A stretch of DNA of 64,000 nt. Source: Blautia liquoris. GTDB lineage: Bacteria > Bacillota > Clostridia > Lachnospirales > Lachnospiraceae. Shown piece after piece: positions 28,197 to 35,567 of the stretch. The DNA is taken from contig NZ_CP063304.1 in assembly GCF_015159595.1 (NCBI RefSeq), positions 2,294,001 to 2,358,000 of the forward strand. Reading direction: 5' to 3'. Position numbers and translations under genes: made by a program. The notes under the pieces were generated by a model that did not search any database, was not told the DNA's origin, and worked only from the letters and a program-made list of their open reading frames with translations. The number at the start of each line of letters is the position of its first letter. The stretch's first letter is position 1.

Positions 28197-29366
28197 TTAT
28201 TCTTCTTCCTGATACTCCAACACATATTGAACAAAATACTCAACCCCTAATTTGAGTACACTTTCATTGATATCAAAGTATGGACTGTGCTGTGGATATT
28301 GCCGGCTTTCTTTGGGCCACCCTCCTCCCAGTAACAGCAGGCACTTAGGGTTTTCGTATTTTGCAAAATCTTCGCCTCCCATCTGAAGCTCGTGTTCAAT
28401 AAGATGATCTTTTCCGAATACTTTTTCACCGGATTTTCTTCCGGTATCGACACATTCATCGGAATTAATCATCGGCGGCGGACCCATATGGTAATCTACC
28501 TCTATACTCGTACGCGTAGATTTTGCAACACCTTGTGCTACTCTCTTCAACATTTGTGGATAGGCATTTCTCAGATCATCGTCAAAGGTTCTGGCCGTTC
28601 CCATAAGATGAGCGGTTCCCGGAATCACATTTGAAGTTGTTCCGGAATTGAATGACGTGATACTGATCACTGCCGGTTCCAGAGCACTGATTTCTCTGCT
28701 GACAAGTCTCTGAATTGCTTCAACAAGTTCACATCCGGCTGTGATCGGATCGATGGTCTGATAAGGCAGTGCACCATGACCGCCTTTCCCTTTGATATGG
28801 ATATCAAATGTGTCGGCAGCAGACATAACCGGGCCGTACCGCAAAGATGCGTAACCTGCCTCTATCTTACTCCATATGTGCAGTGCAATTAGTCTGTCGC
28901 ATTCCAGCACTTCAGCTTCATTTTTCATATAGGCAGCTCCGCTGTCTTCAATAAACTCCTCCGCCGGCTGGAAAATCAGTTTTACGGTTACGGTAAGTTC
29001 ATCTTTGATTTTTGCGAGAATTTTGGCAGTTCCCAGTAATATTGTGATATGGGTATCATGCCCACATGCATGCATACAGCCTTTGTTCTTCGACTGGAAC
29101 TTGACCCCTGACAGTTCTTGGACTGGAAGGGCATCTATATCCGCCCGGATTCCAATGGTCTTATCACTGGATTGCTTTCCTTTTATTGTCGCGATAACCC
29201 CTGTCTTTACAGCTTTTATATAGGGCACACCGATTTGATCCAGACACCTCATAATCTCTTTTTGCGTATTATATTCATCCCATGACACTTCCGGATACAT
29301 ATGAAAATGCCTTCTCATCGAAACCAGTTCGTCTTCTAATTCGAGCGTCATATCTTTTATATTCAT
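28197..29366 (-). CDS. M20-family amidohydrolase (N-acyl-amino-acid hydrolase type)
   Basis: About 389 residues. GAGGAG lies 10 nt before the ATG at 29366 and 4 nt before a GTG at 29372; either could be used. M20D signs are RRHFHMYPEVSWDEYNT, metal Cys/His in MHACGHDTH, catalytic Glu pair in QPAEEFIEDSGA, GHGALPYQTIDPI for the lid domain, and the final metal His in HSPYFDINE. The family deacylates N-acetyl or other N-acyl amino acids in the cytoplasm. The 19-bp GntR-type palindrome lies just upstream, so regulation together with the import system is likely. Confidence 0.9.
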   Translation of the reverse strand: MNIKDMTLELEDELVSMRRHFHMYPEVSWDEYNTQKEIMRCLDQIGVPYIKAVKTGVIATIKGKQSSDKTIGIRADIDALPVQELSGVKFQSKNKGCMHACGHDTHITILLGTAKILAKIKDELTVTVKLIFQPAEEFIEDSGAAYMKNEAEVLECDRLIALHIWSKIEAGYASLRYGPVMSAADTFDIHIKGKGGHGALPYQTIDPITAGCELVEAIQRLVSREISALEPAVISITSFNSGTTSNVIPGTAHLMGTARTFDDDLRNAYPQMLKRVAQGVAKSTRTSIEVDYHMGPPPMINSDECVDTGRKSGEKVFGKDHLIEHELQMGGEDFAKYENPKCLLLLGGGWPKESRQYPQHSPYFDINESVLKLGVEYFVQYVLEYQEEE

Positions 29367-29403
29367 GGTCACTTCACTCCTCTTTCAAAAGCCATCATAC
29401 GAA

Positions 29404-29422
29404 GGTCAAAAGTAATTTGACC
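29404..29422 (-). promoter_or_regulatory. Operator upstream of M20 gene, identical to the one at 22634
   Basis: Read on the minus strand this is GGTCAAATTACTTTTGACC, identical to 22634-22652; flanking bases GG and T also match. A -10-like TTATAT lies just upstream in both strand senses. It sits 38 nt before the M20 start, in the 64-nt gap after the YfcC-type gene, as expected for a repressor site. Confidence 0.65.
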
Positions 29423-29430
29423 CCATATAA

Positions 29431-30846
29431 TCAGAATGGTCCATAGTTAATCTTTGTCGCAATAATAAGTGAAATCACTGATACAATTGTCAGAATGCCA
29501 ATCAGCGGCATGATAAATTTCCACCATTTCTTAAGTGGTACTCCCGCAATCGTCAAGAAGATCAGAAGCGTTCCACTTGTAAACCATACAGGATTCGTAA
29601 GTCCATCTCCGAACTGGAATGCAAGAACCATTGTCTGTCTTGTGATTCCAACGATGTCGGCAAGCGGTACCAGAATCGGCATTAATGCCATCGCCGTTGC
29701 CGATCCTGAAGTCACAAGTCCATTGAAGAATGTTATTGCTATCATGACTGCAATCGGGGTTACATATGGCGGAAGGCCCGTCAATGGTTTCGAGATTGCA
29801 TTGATAATTGGATCAATCACACCAGAACTTGTCAAAATCCACTGAATTCCTCTTGCAAGTCCGATGACAAGTGCCGGTTTCAAGCCGTCTTTCGCACCTT
29901 CAATAAAGTAATCAATAATTGATGAAGCATTTAACTGATTCACAATTCCAGCCACAACTGCAGTAAACAAGAAACAAGCCGACAAATCGTTCATACTCCA
30001 GCCGAGTTTTGACACACCAATGATGGATACGACAAATGTAATCAGGAATACAATCAGAGAGAGTGTCTGCCTTTTTGAGAGTGGTACTTCCATCAATTTG
30101 TCATAATCAACATGGAACTTACTGTCATCAATATCGGCTGTCAAGGAATAGCTTTTGTCAGCCTTCACTTTTTTCGCATAACGCAATACGTAACAAATGA
30201 TAATTGCATCAAAAATTATCAGCAATACAAAGCGGAATAGAAATCCTGAAAACATGGGAAGTTCCGCAATCTCATGGGAAATGCCGACTGTATAGACGCT
30301 GGTCGGCGACACGGCGAAACTGATCATATCAATCATAGCCGAACATGCAAGTCCCGTCATCAAATCGTACCCCAATGCTATACATAGCGAAAGTATAATT
30401 GGAATAAATGGAACAATCTGTTCGTTCCAACCAAGAAATCCGCCGAGTGCCCCGAATATAATCATGATAATCACAAGGATCATATTAGAACCAATTTTAT
30501 CTGCCTTTGTAAGAATCTTTGCAACACCTTTATCTAAAGTTCCGGTCCTCTTATAGACTTCGATACATCCGGCTACAAACATAACCAGAAACATCATTTC
30601 TGCTGATGAAACTAATCCGTTCGGAATCGCCTGAAAAATAGCCCATGGCTTTAGGTAAATCTTCGGAACAGAATGGAAAGAATCCGGGACTACAATCGTC
30701 CTTCCGTCCACCACCTGGCGTTCAAATTCTCCCGGACTAATAAAAAACGAAAGAATATAGCAGAATATTATCATCCCAAATACAATGACAAATGCATCTA
30801 TCCCACCACTCTTTTTCTTTTTTCGTCTGCTCAATTCCTGATCCAT
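29431..30846 (-). CDS. YfcC-family membrane transporter
   Basis: About 471 residues with roughly 12 helices. It starts at 30846 with GGAGG 7 nt upstream. The basic N-terminus RRKKKKSGGIDAFVIVFGMIIFCYILSFFISPGEF, GWNEQIVPFIPIILSL and the C-terminal TSGSATAMALMPILVPLADIVGITRQTMVLAFQFGDGLTNPVWFTSGTL are typical of the YfcC/ArcD-like ion-transporter superfamily (COG1288). Members move amino acids, dicarboxylates or peptides; the substrate is unknown. It sits directly before the M20 gene and its operator, so it may supply or export the M20 substrate or product. Confidence 0.9.
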   Translation of the reverse strand: MDQELSRRKKKKSGGIDAFVIVFGMIIFCYILSFFISPGEFERQVVDGRTIVVPDSFHSVPKIYLKPWAIFQAIPNGLVSSAEMMFLVMFVAGCIEVYKRTGTLDKGVAKILTKADKIGSNMILVIIMIIFGALGGFLGWNEQIVPFIPIILSLCIALGYDLMTGLACSAMIDMISFAVSPTSVYTVGISHEIAELPMFSGFLFRFVLLIIFDAIIICYVLRYAKKVKADKSYSLTADIDDSKFHVDYDKLMEVPLSKRQTLSLIVFLITFVVSIIGVSKLGWSMNDLSACFLFTAVVAGIVNQLNASSIIDYFIEGAKDGLKPALVIGLARGIQWILTSSGVIDPIINAISKPLTGLPPYVTPIAVMIAITFFNGLVTSGSATAMALMPILVPLADIVGITRQTMVLAFQFGDGLTNPVWFTSGTLLIFLTIAGVPLKKWWKFIMPLIGILTIVSVISLIIATKINYGPF

Positions 30847-30877
30847 ACTTCTCCCTCCAAATTTATATTTTGAACTC

Positions 30878-30906
30878 ATGATACTACAGTTTTCTTTTTA
30901 TTTCAA
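30878..30906 (-). promoter_or_regulatory. Promoter of the YfcC-type gene
   Basis: -35 TTGAAA (30901-30906), a 17-nt spacer and TATCAT (30878-30883), about 32 nt before the start. The 367-nt gap 30847-31213 otherwise holds only the rubrerythrin terminator. Confidence 0.65.
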
Positions 30907-31118
30907 TAAATACTCTGCAAATTACAGATTTATTCTTACAATTTTTCTTTGCTCCGTGAAAAACAATCTGGCAATGAATTTTCCAGTGAATTTCATGTTT
31001 TTGTCCATTGACTGCTACAAGTAAATTATATAGAATATGCTTATAATTCACATCATATTGAATTGAATTCTTGTGTAATATCATTCCAGTCATATCTCAT
31101 AACTCCTGCAAATATAGT

Positions 31119-31160
31119 GAAAAAGAGGGACTGATTCAAAATCGAAACAGTCCCTCTTAA
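31119..31160 (-). terminator. Terminator of the rubrerythrin gene
   Basis: Perfect arms AAGAGGGACTG/CAGTCCCTCTT followed by TTTTC on the minus strand, about 50 nt after the stop. Confidence 0.85.
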
Positions 31161-31213
31161 TATTGGTATCGATCAGCTTAAAATATCAGATGATTCATGA
31201 TACGAGCGAATCA

Positions 31214-31891
31214 TTAATAATTCTCTGTCATACGCTCAAAGAAAGCCTTTGGATGAGCACATACCGGGCAGATTTCCGGTGCTTCTTCACCCTCATATAT
31301 GTATCCACAGTTGCGGCATTTCCATCCCTTAGGAGCATCACCCTTGAATGTTTTGTCATCCAAATAGGATTTCAAAAGTTTATTATAGCGTTTTTCATGA
31401 CGAGCTTCAACTTTTGCAACGCCTTCGAATTTTTCTGCTAACTCATCAAATCCTTCTTCACGGGCATCTTTAGCCATCTGAACATACATATCAGTCCATT
31501 CATAATTCTCACCGGCAGCGGCATCTTTTAAGTTCTCTTCAATGTCACCAATTCCATGGAATTCTTTGAACCACATCTTAGCATGTTCCTTTTCCTGATC
31601 TGCTGTCTCAAGAAAAATTGCGGCCATCTGCTCATATCCTGCTTTTTTTGCAGCGGAAGCATAGAATGTGTATTTGTTGCGTGCCTGAGACTCACCGGCA
31701 AAAGCATCCTGTAAATTCTTCTCGGTCTTTGTTCCTGCATATTTTGATTTTGATCCATCAGAATCATTCTTTTCTGCGTTATCTTCCTGTAATGAGAACT
31801 CTGATGCAGGTGCTTTACAGACTGGACATTGTTCCGGGGGCTGCGCTCCCTCATAAACATAACCACATACACCACAAACCCATTTTTTCAT
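31214..31891 (-). CDS. Rubrerythrin with rubredoxin domains at both ends
   Basis: A 225-residue non-haem iron peroxidase. An N-terminal rubredoxin domain ([12 protein letters not shown]...QCPVC, residues 4-25) precedes a four-helix ferritin-like domain with diiron ligands ([30 protein letters not shown]). A second C-terminal rubredoxin domain follows ([22 protein letters not shown]). It reduces hydrogen peroxide in anaerobes with electrons from NAD(P)H via rubredoxins. Classical rubrerythrin has only the C-terminal domain and reverse rubrerythrin only the N-terminal one. It has its own promoter next to perR. Confidence 0.95.
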   Translation of the reverse strand: MKKWVCGVCGYVYEGAQPPEQCPVCKAPASEFSLQEDNAEKNDSDGSKSKYAGTKTEKNLQDAFAGESQARNKYTFYASAAKKAGYEQMAAIFLETADQEKEHAKMWFKEFHGIGDIEENLKDAAAGENYEWTDMYVQMAKDAREEGFDELAEKFEGVAKVEARHEKRYNKLLKSYLDDKTFKGDAPKGWKCRNCGYIYEGEEAPEICPVCAHPKAFFERMTENY

Positions 31892-31952
31892 CTTAAAGTA
31901 CTTCCTTTCATTTTTATTTACAAATACTGTTATTGCAATCTGAGACGGAATA

Positions 31953-31967
31953 AATAGTCGGACTATT
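31953..31967 (-). promoter_or_regulatory. 7-1-7 dyad in the rubrerythrin leader
   Basis: A perfect 7-1-7 palindrome, AATAGTC G GACTATT. It has the geometry of a PerR/Fur box, though not the usual TTATAAT sequence, and lies between the rubrerythrin promoter and start. Confidence 0.4.
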
Positions 31968-32009
31968 AAGGAATCAAAAAGCAATATCAGTAATTGTTAC
32001 TATGTTTAT

Positions 32010-32037
32010 ATGATACTACAATTTATTCATTTGTCAA
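32010..32037 (-). promoter_or_regulatory. Promoter of the rubrerythrin gene
   Basis: A perfect -35 TTGACA (32032-32037), formed by the last perR codons, a 16-nt spacer and TATCAT (32010-32015). Confidence 0.7.
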
Positions 32038-32421
32038 GTCCCTTTTGCAGGAAGGACAGAGTCCATAGAAATTAACTGAATAATTGTCGATCTCCCCCTT
32101 GAAATCTTTTGAAGCAATATCCTTGATATAACTGATATCCTCCATCTCAAGATCCATAACCGCCTTACATCTCTTACAAATAAAATGATTATGCAAAGAT
32201 GTATCTGCATCATAACGATCTACACCGTCACCTGCAGAAACCTTCTGTATATCACCTAAATCCGTTAACAGGGCGAGATTACGATAAACCGTACCCAGAC
32301 TAATATTGGGATAGCTTTTCCGAAGTTCTGTATAGACGATATCAGCAGTCGGATGATCTTTTCGTCCAGCCAAAAAATTCTTGATCGATTCACGCTGCCT
32401 GCTGTACTTTAATGCCTGCAT
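32023..32421 (-). CDS. perR: Peroxide-sensing Fur-family repressor PerR
   Basis: A 132-residue Fur-family regulator with AAAGGA 7 nt upstream. The winged helix (TADIVYTELRKSYPNISLGTVYRNLALLTDLGDI) is followed by the dimer domain. Structural zinc cysteines are CKRC (82-85) and CPSC (122-125). The regulatory metal site can be followed as His23, Asp71/73, His77, His79 and Asp90. The last residue is Asp, as in PerR, where Fur has Glu, which supports peroxide sensing by Fe-catalysed histidine oxidation. It lies directly before rubrerythrin, a classic PerR target. Confidence 0.87.
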   Translation of the reverse strand: MQALKYSRQRESIKNFLAGRKDHPTADIVYTELRKSYPNISLGTVYRNLALLTDLGDIQKVSAGDGVDRYDADTSLHNHFICKRCKAVMDLEMEDISYIKDIASKDFKGEIDNYSVNFYGLCPSCKRDLTNE

Positions 32422-32455
32422 GATGTCATCCTTTCCAATTTAATATGAATTGTTA

Positions 32456-32492
32456 CTATACAAAGTATAGCCCAATAAAAAAAGGATGTCAA
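32456..32492 (-). promoter_or_regulatory. perR promoter with overlapping dyad
   Basis: Consensus -35 TTGACA (32487-32492), a 17-nt spacer and -10 TATACT (32464-32469). The -10 lies inside the dyad CTATAC TTT GTATAG (32456-32470), a 15-bp element suited to autorepression. Confidence 0.7.
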
Positions 32493-32503
32493 ATCATAAA
32501 ATA

Positions 32504-34069
32504 TCACTTATTTAATGCATTTAATGAATCTACTATAGTTTTTGACCAGTCTGCTCCGCCTTCTTTTTCAAATCTATCATATCCCTCTTCGACAGAAACT
32601 CCCTGTGTAATAACGTCTGCCACAATTGAGTTCTTAAGTGTTGTCAAATCGCCATTATACTGTCCCATCTCATCGGTCGATATAAATTTTGGTGCCAACT
32701 TAGAATTGGAATTAAACAATTGTTGTGACTCCTTTGCCTCAGAAGCAATCTGATTAGCACCTGGATCTTCTTCTTTATAATCACCGATCGACAACATAGG
32801 ATCAATATTATTCTTGGTATATTGTGTTCCAGGTTTCTCCATACTTTCAAGCATATGAAACTCACCTTCCTGGTAAGTATTCCCACATACAGTTTCCGCT
32901 TTTGTCGACCAGTGAGTACCTTCTACTCCATAGGTCCATAAAGTCTGCATGTCACCGCCGTCAAGCATACTCTCCAAAAGATATTTATAAACACCTTCAG
33001 GATTCTTACACGCCGCCGTAATAGCAAATCCTCCACCAGAACGCTCCAAATATTTTCCTGCTTCCTTAATAGGCGGAATAGCAATGAGCTCAGAATCACG
33101 ACCATTTGCTTCGAGATTAGTTTTTAGATTCGTAGCCCAAGTACCTGCCCAATACGTAAATACTCCAAATTTGTCCTCATAAAATTTATTTCTACAGTCG
33201 TTGGTTCCGTTAGTCAATGTTTCTTTGTCAATATATCCAGCATCGTAAGCATCTTTGAGTCTTTCAATTGCTCTCTTCATGGAATCCTCTGTAAAACCAT
33301 CCACCCAGGTTCCATCTTCTTTCTGGTAGAAAGAAGGATATGCTCCTTGATAAAACTCAGGCAAATATGTAACATATGGAATTTCATCTCCTATAAATCC
33401 TGCTGTTGATAAAGCCATGGTGTCACCATTAATTCCATTTCCATCGGGATCCCCTTCTGAAAATGCTTTGAGCACATTGATAAATTCTTCATAATTTGTA
33501 GGAACGGAAAGATTACAATTGTCAAGCCACTTTTTCTTAATATATGTAACACAGCCTCCACCGCGTTGTGTGGAAAAATTATACAATTTTCCATCGCTCT
33601 GATAATTAAATTCAATTAATTCTTCATTATTGATTCGCCCCGAAGCCTTTAGTTCTGAATGTTCCCAGGCATCAGCCATATCCCATAGTGCTCCTTCAGC
33701 AGCATACCCTGCAGTATGTGTAGAATCCAAGATCACCGCATCTGGCCAGTTATCTGGTCCACTCGCAAATGTCTGTCCTAGAACATCATAATAAGCATCA
33801 TGATCCGGTTGAATAATTTCCAGTTTTATCCCCGTAAGTTCTTCCCAGCGTTCAATAAATTTGTCTTGCCCATTTTCCTTTGTAAACACAACACCAGGAA
33901 CCATAAGTTTTATTTTATCTGGTTTTTTGACATTACCTTCAGACTCGTCGTTTGCCTGACTATCCGATTTTATATCTGATTCCTTTGTACTTTGACCATT
34001 TCCACATCCTACAAAGAGCGAAACCGCCATCATTCCTGCCAGTGCAATACTCAGAATTTTCTTTTTCAT
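32504..34069 (-). CDS. Large sugar-binding lipoprotein without adjacent permeases
   Basis: A 521-residue lipoprotein. It starts at 34069 with AAGGAG 6 nt upstream. The signal KKKILSIALAGMMAVSLFVGC has lipobox FVGC. The calcium-like loop DPDGNGINGD and YIKKKWLDNCNLSVPTNYEEFINVLKAF mark it as an LplA-type protein. It follows the GH4 gene by 31 nt. No permease follows; the next genes are perR and rubrerythrin. It probably delivers ligand to permeases encoded elsewhere, such as the LplB/YtcP pair at 15-17 kb. A galacturonate-containing oligosaccharide is a guess from the GH4 neighbour. Confidence 0.92.
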   Translation of the reverse strand: MKKKILSIALAGMMAVSLFVGCGNGQSTKESDIKSDSQANDESEGNVKKPDKIKLMVPGVVFTKENGQDKFIERWEELTGIKLEIIQPDHDAYYDVLGQTFASGPDNWPDAVILDSTHTAGYAAEGALWDMADAWEHSELKASGRINNEELIEFNYQSDGKLYNFSTQRGGGCVTYIKKKWLDNCNLSVPTNYEEFINVLKAFSEGDPDGNGINGDTMALSTAGFIGDEIPYVTYLPEFYQGAYPSFYQKEDGTWVDGFTEDSMKRAIERLKDAYDAGYIDKETLTNGTNDCRNKFYEDKFGVFTYWAGTWATNLKTNLEANGRDSELIAIPPIKEAGKYLERSGGGFAITAACKNPEGVYKYLLESMLDGGDMQTLWTYGVEGTHWSTKAETVCGNTYQEGEFHMLESMEKPGTQYTKNNIDPMLSIGDYKEEDPGANQIASEAKESQQLFNSNSKLAPKFISTDEMGQYNGDLTTLKNSIVADVITQGVSVEEGYDRFEKEGGADWSKTIVDSLNALNK

Positions 34070-34100
34070 AAACTTCTCCTTCATGTTGATAATATATAAT

Positions 34101-35501
34101 CTATTTCCATCCATCCGGAAGATATTTTATCGTCCCGGCAATCATGTCATCCACAAGTTTCGATATCTCTTCTTTTTTGCAATGTTTTCCTTTCACTAGC
34201 GGATCGTTCATAAACGCATCGACAACCAGCTTTTTATCACAGGTGAGTGCTGCCGCAAGCGTTGTCTCATGGTTTTCCACATGCGGCATAATAAGCTTTC
34301 TGACATCTTCTGGCAGTGTTCCCGCTGCAATCGGACGTATCGCATCTCTTTCAAATACAGCATTCGTCTCTACAATCGCATCTGCCGGCAGATTTGTAAT
34401 CTGCTTTGCTGTATTGGGAATATTGACATTGCTTACCGTCCGTTCAAGTCCGCAAAGCGATTTGATCAGAAGGATTCCTTCTTCCCCGGTCGGCTTTAAC
34501 TCTACTTCTTCATCACCACATGCCAGCCTATGACTCTTCTCCAGGCGCTTCTTAAGATCTTCTTTTCTCCAGTCAACCGTTGTAAGCCCAAATTTCCAGT
34601 TTTTAACTGTCGCCGGATCTTTCAGATACTCATCTCCTGGCATAAACTCCGCAAGATGCCGGTCTCCCGCCGCTGCAATCATCCCATAGCGTTTGAAAAG
34701 ATCGAACTTCACCCTGTGAGCACAGGTAAATGTGCTGTTTGCCCAGTTTTTATCTCCTTCACTATAACCTTCTTCAAAATTCTCATTGATATAGTCCTTA
34801 TAGATTGGAAAGAGATCGTACCCTTTATAAGATGCATAGTCAAACCACGTAAAGTGGTTGATTCCAAGCACATTGATATGAATATCTCTCCGATCGATTT
34901 CTTCAATTCCCAGAGACTCCTGTGCAATTCCTTTCAGTACCTTCTGTGTTCCAAACACCTCATGGCAGCATCCAAACGCTTTAATCCCCGGAAAAACACG
35001 ATATAATGTCTTCACACACAGACTCATGGGATTCGTATAATTGATGACCCAGGCATCTGGAGCATAAGCTTTGATCGCCTCAGCAAACTCGACAAACATG
35101 GGAATCGTACGAAGTGCACGTATGATTCCGCCCGGACCGGCTGTATCACCGACAGACTGGTACACCCCTAAACGTTCCGGCATATGTACATCCACTGCCA
35201 TCTCATCAAATGTTCCGGGAAGAATGGAGATCACAACAAAATCCACACCAGTAAGAGCTCTTTGAATATCTGTAAACGTCTCATACTTCCACTTTCCGAC
35301 CGCTTCCCCTCTGTCAGAGATATGATTGCCGATCGTTTCATTTGCCTTAGCTGCCTCTTCATCAATATCGTATAGTCGGATGGTACCGCTCATATTCGGT
35401 TCCAATGCAAGATCCGTCATGAATGTCCATGCCCATCCTCTGGAACCTCCGCCTATATATGCAATCTGTACATCTGATACTTTTCCATTCTTGTAAAACA
35501 T
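34101..35501 (-). CDS. GH4 NAD-dependent glycosidase, alpha-galacturonidase (LplD) type
   Basis: A 466-residue GH4 enzyme with GAGG 7 nt upstream. The N-terminal Rossmann motif is IAYIGGGSRGW. Other family blocks are GPGGIIRALRTIPMFVEFAEAIKAYAPDAWVINYTNPMSL, the metal-site cysteine and histidine in GCCHEVFGTQ, and VLGINHFTWF. The GINHFTWF block and overall length resemble the LplD alpha-galacturonidases rather than MalH or MelA glucosidase/galactosidase members. GH4 enzymes use NAD+ and a divalent metal in an oxidation-elimination mechanism. It fits breakdown of pectic oligosaccharides in the cytoplasm. Substrate specificity is inferred. Confidence 0.88.
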   Translation of the reverse strand: MFYKNGKVSDVQIAYIGGGSRGWAWTFMTDLALEPNMSGTIRLYDIDEEAAKANETIGNHISDRGEAVGKWKYETFTDIQRALTGVDFVVISILPGTFDEMAVDVHMPERLGVYQSVGDTAGPGGIIRALRTIPMFVEFAEAIKAYAPDAWVINYTNPMSLCVKTLYRVFPGIKAFGCCHEVFGTQKVLKGIAQESLGIEEIDRRDIHINVLGINHFTWFDYASYKGYDLFPIYKDYINENFEEGYSEGDKNWANSTFTCAHRVKFDLFKRYGMIAAAGDRHLAEFMPGDEYLKDPATVKNWKFGLTTVDWRKEDLKKRLEKSHRLACGDEEVELKPTGEEGILLIKSLCGLERTVSNVNIPNTAKQITNLPADAIVETNAVFERDAIRPIAAGTLPEDVRKLIMPHVENHETTLAAALTCDKKLVVDAFMNDPLVKGKHCKKEEISKLVDDMIAGTIKYLPDGWK

Positions 35502-35533
35502 CTCAAAGCCTCACTTTCTTACTTAATAGTTTG

Positions 35534-35549
35534 TTGCAAACGCTTGACA
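35534..35549 (-). promoter_or_regulatory. Candidate catabolite-control (cre/LacI-type) operator
   Basis: The minus strand reads TGTCAAGCGTTTGCAA about 30 nt upstream of the GH4 start; 11 of 14 positions fit the cre consensus. It may bind CcpA or another LacI-family repressor. Confidence 0.4.
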
Positions 35550-35567
35550 CTATTAATTCCGGCATCA

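Noticed and set aside
22634-29422. The repeated 19-mer as ends of a transposon
   Set aside because: The 6.8-kb interval contains no transposase, and both copies sit at promoters in the sense direction of their genes.
30884-31093. A 69-codon minus-strand reading in the gap between the YfcC-type and rubrerythrin genes
   Set aside because: It has no ribosome site, odd composition, and overlaps the YfcC promoter.
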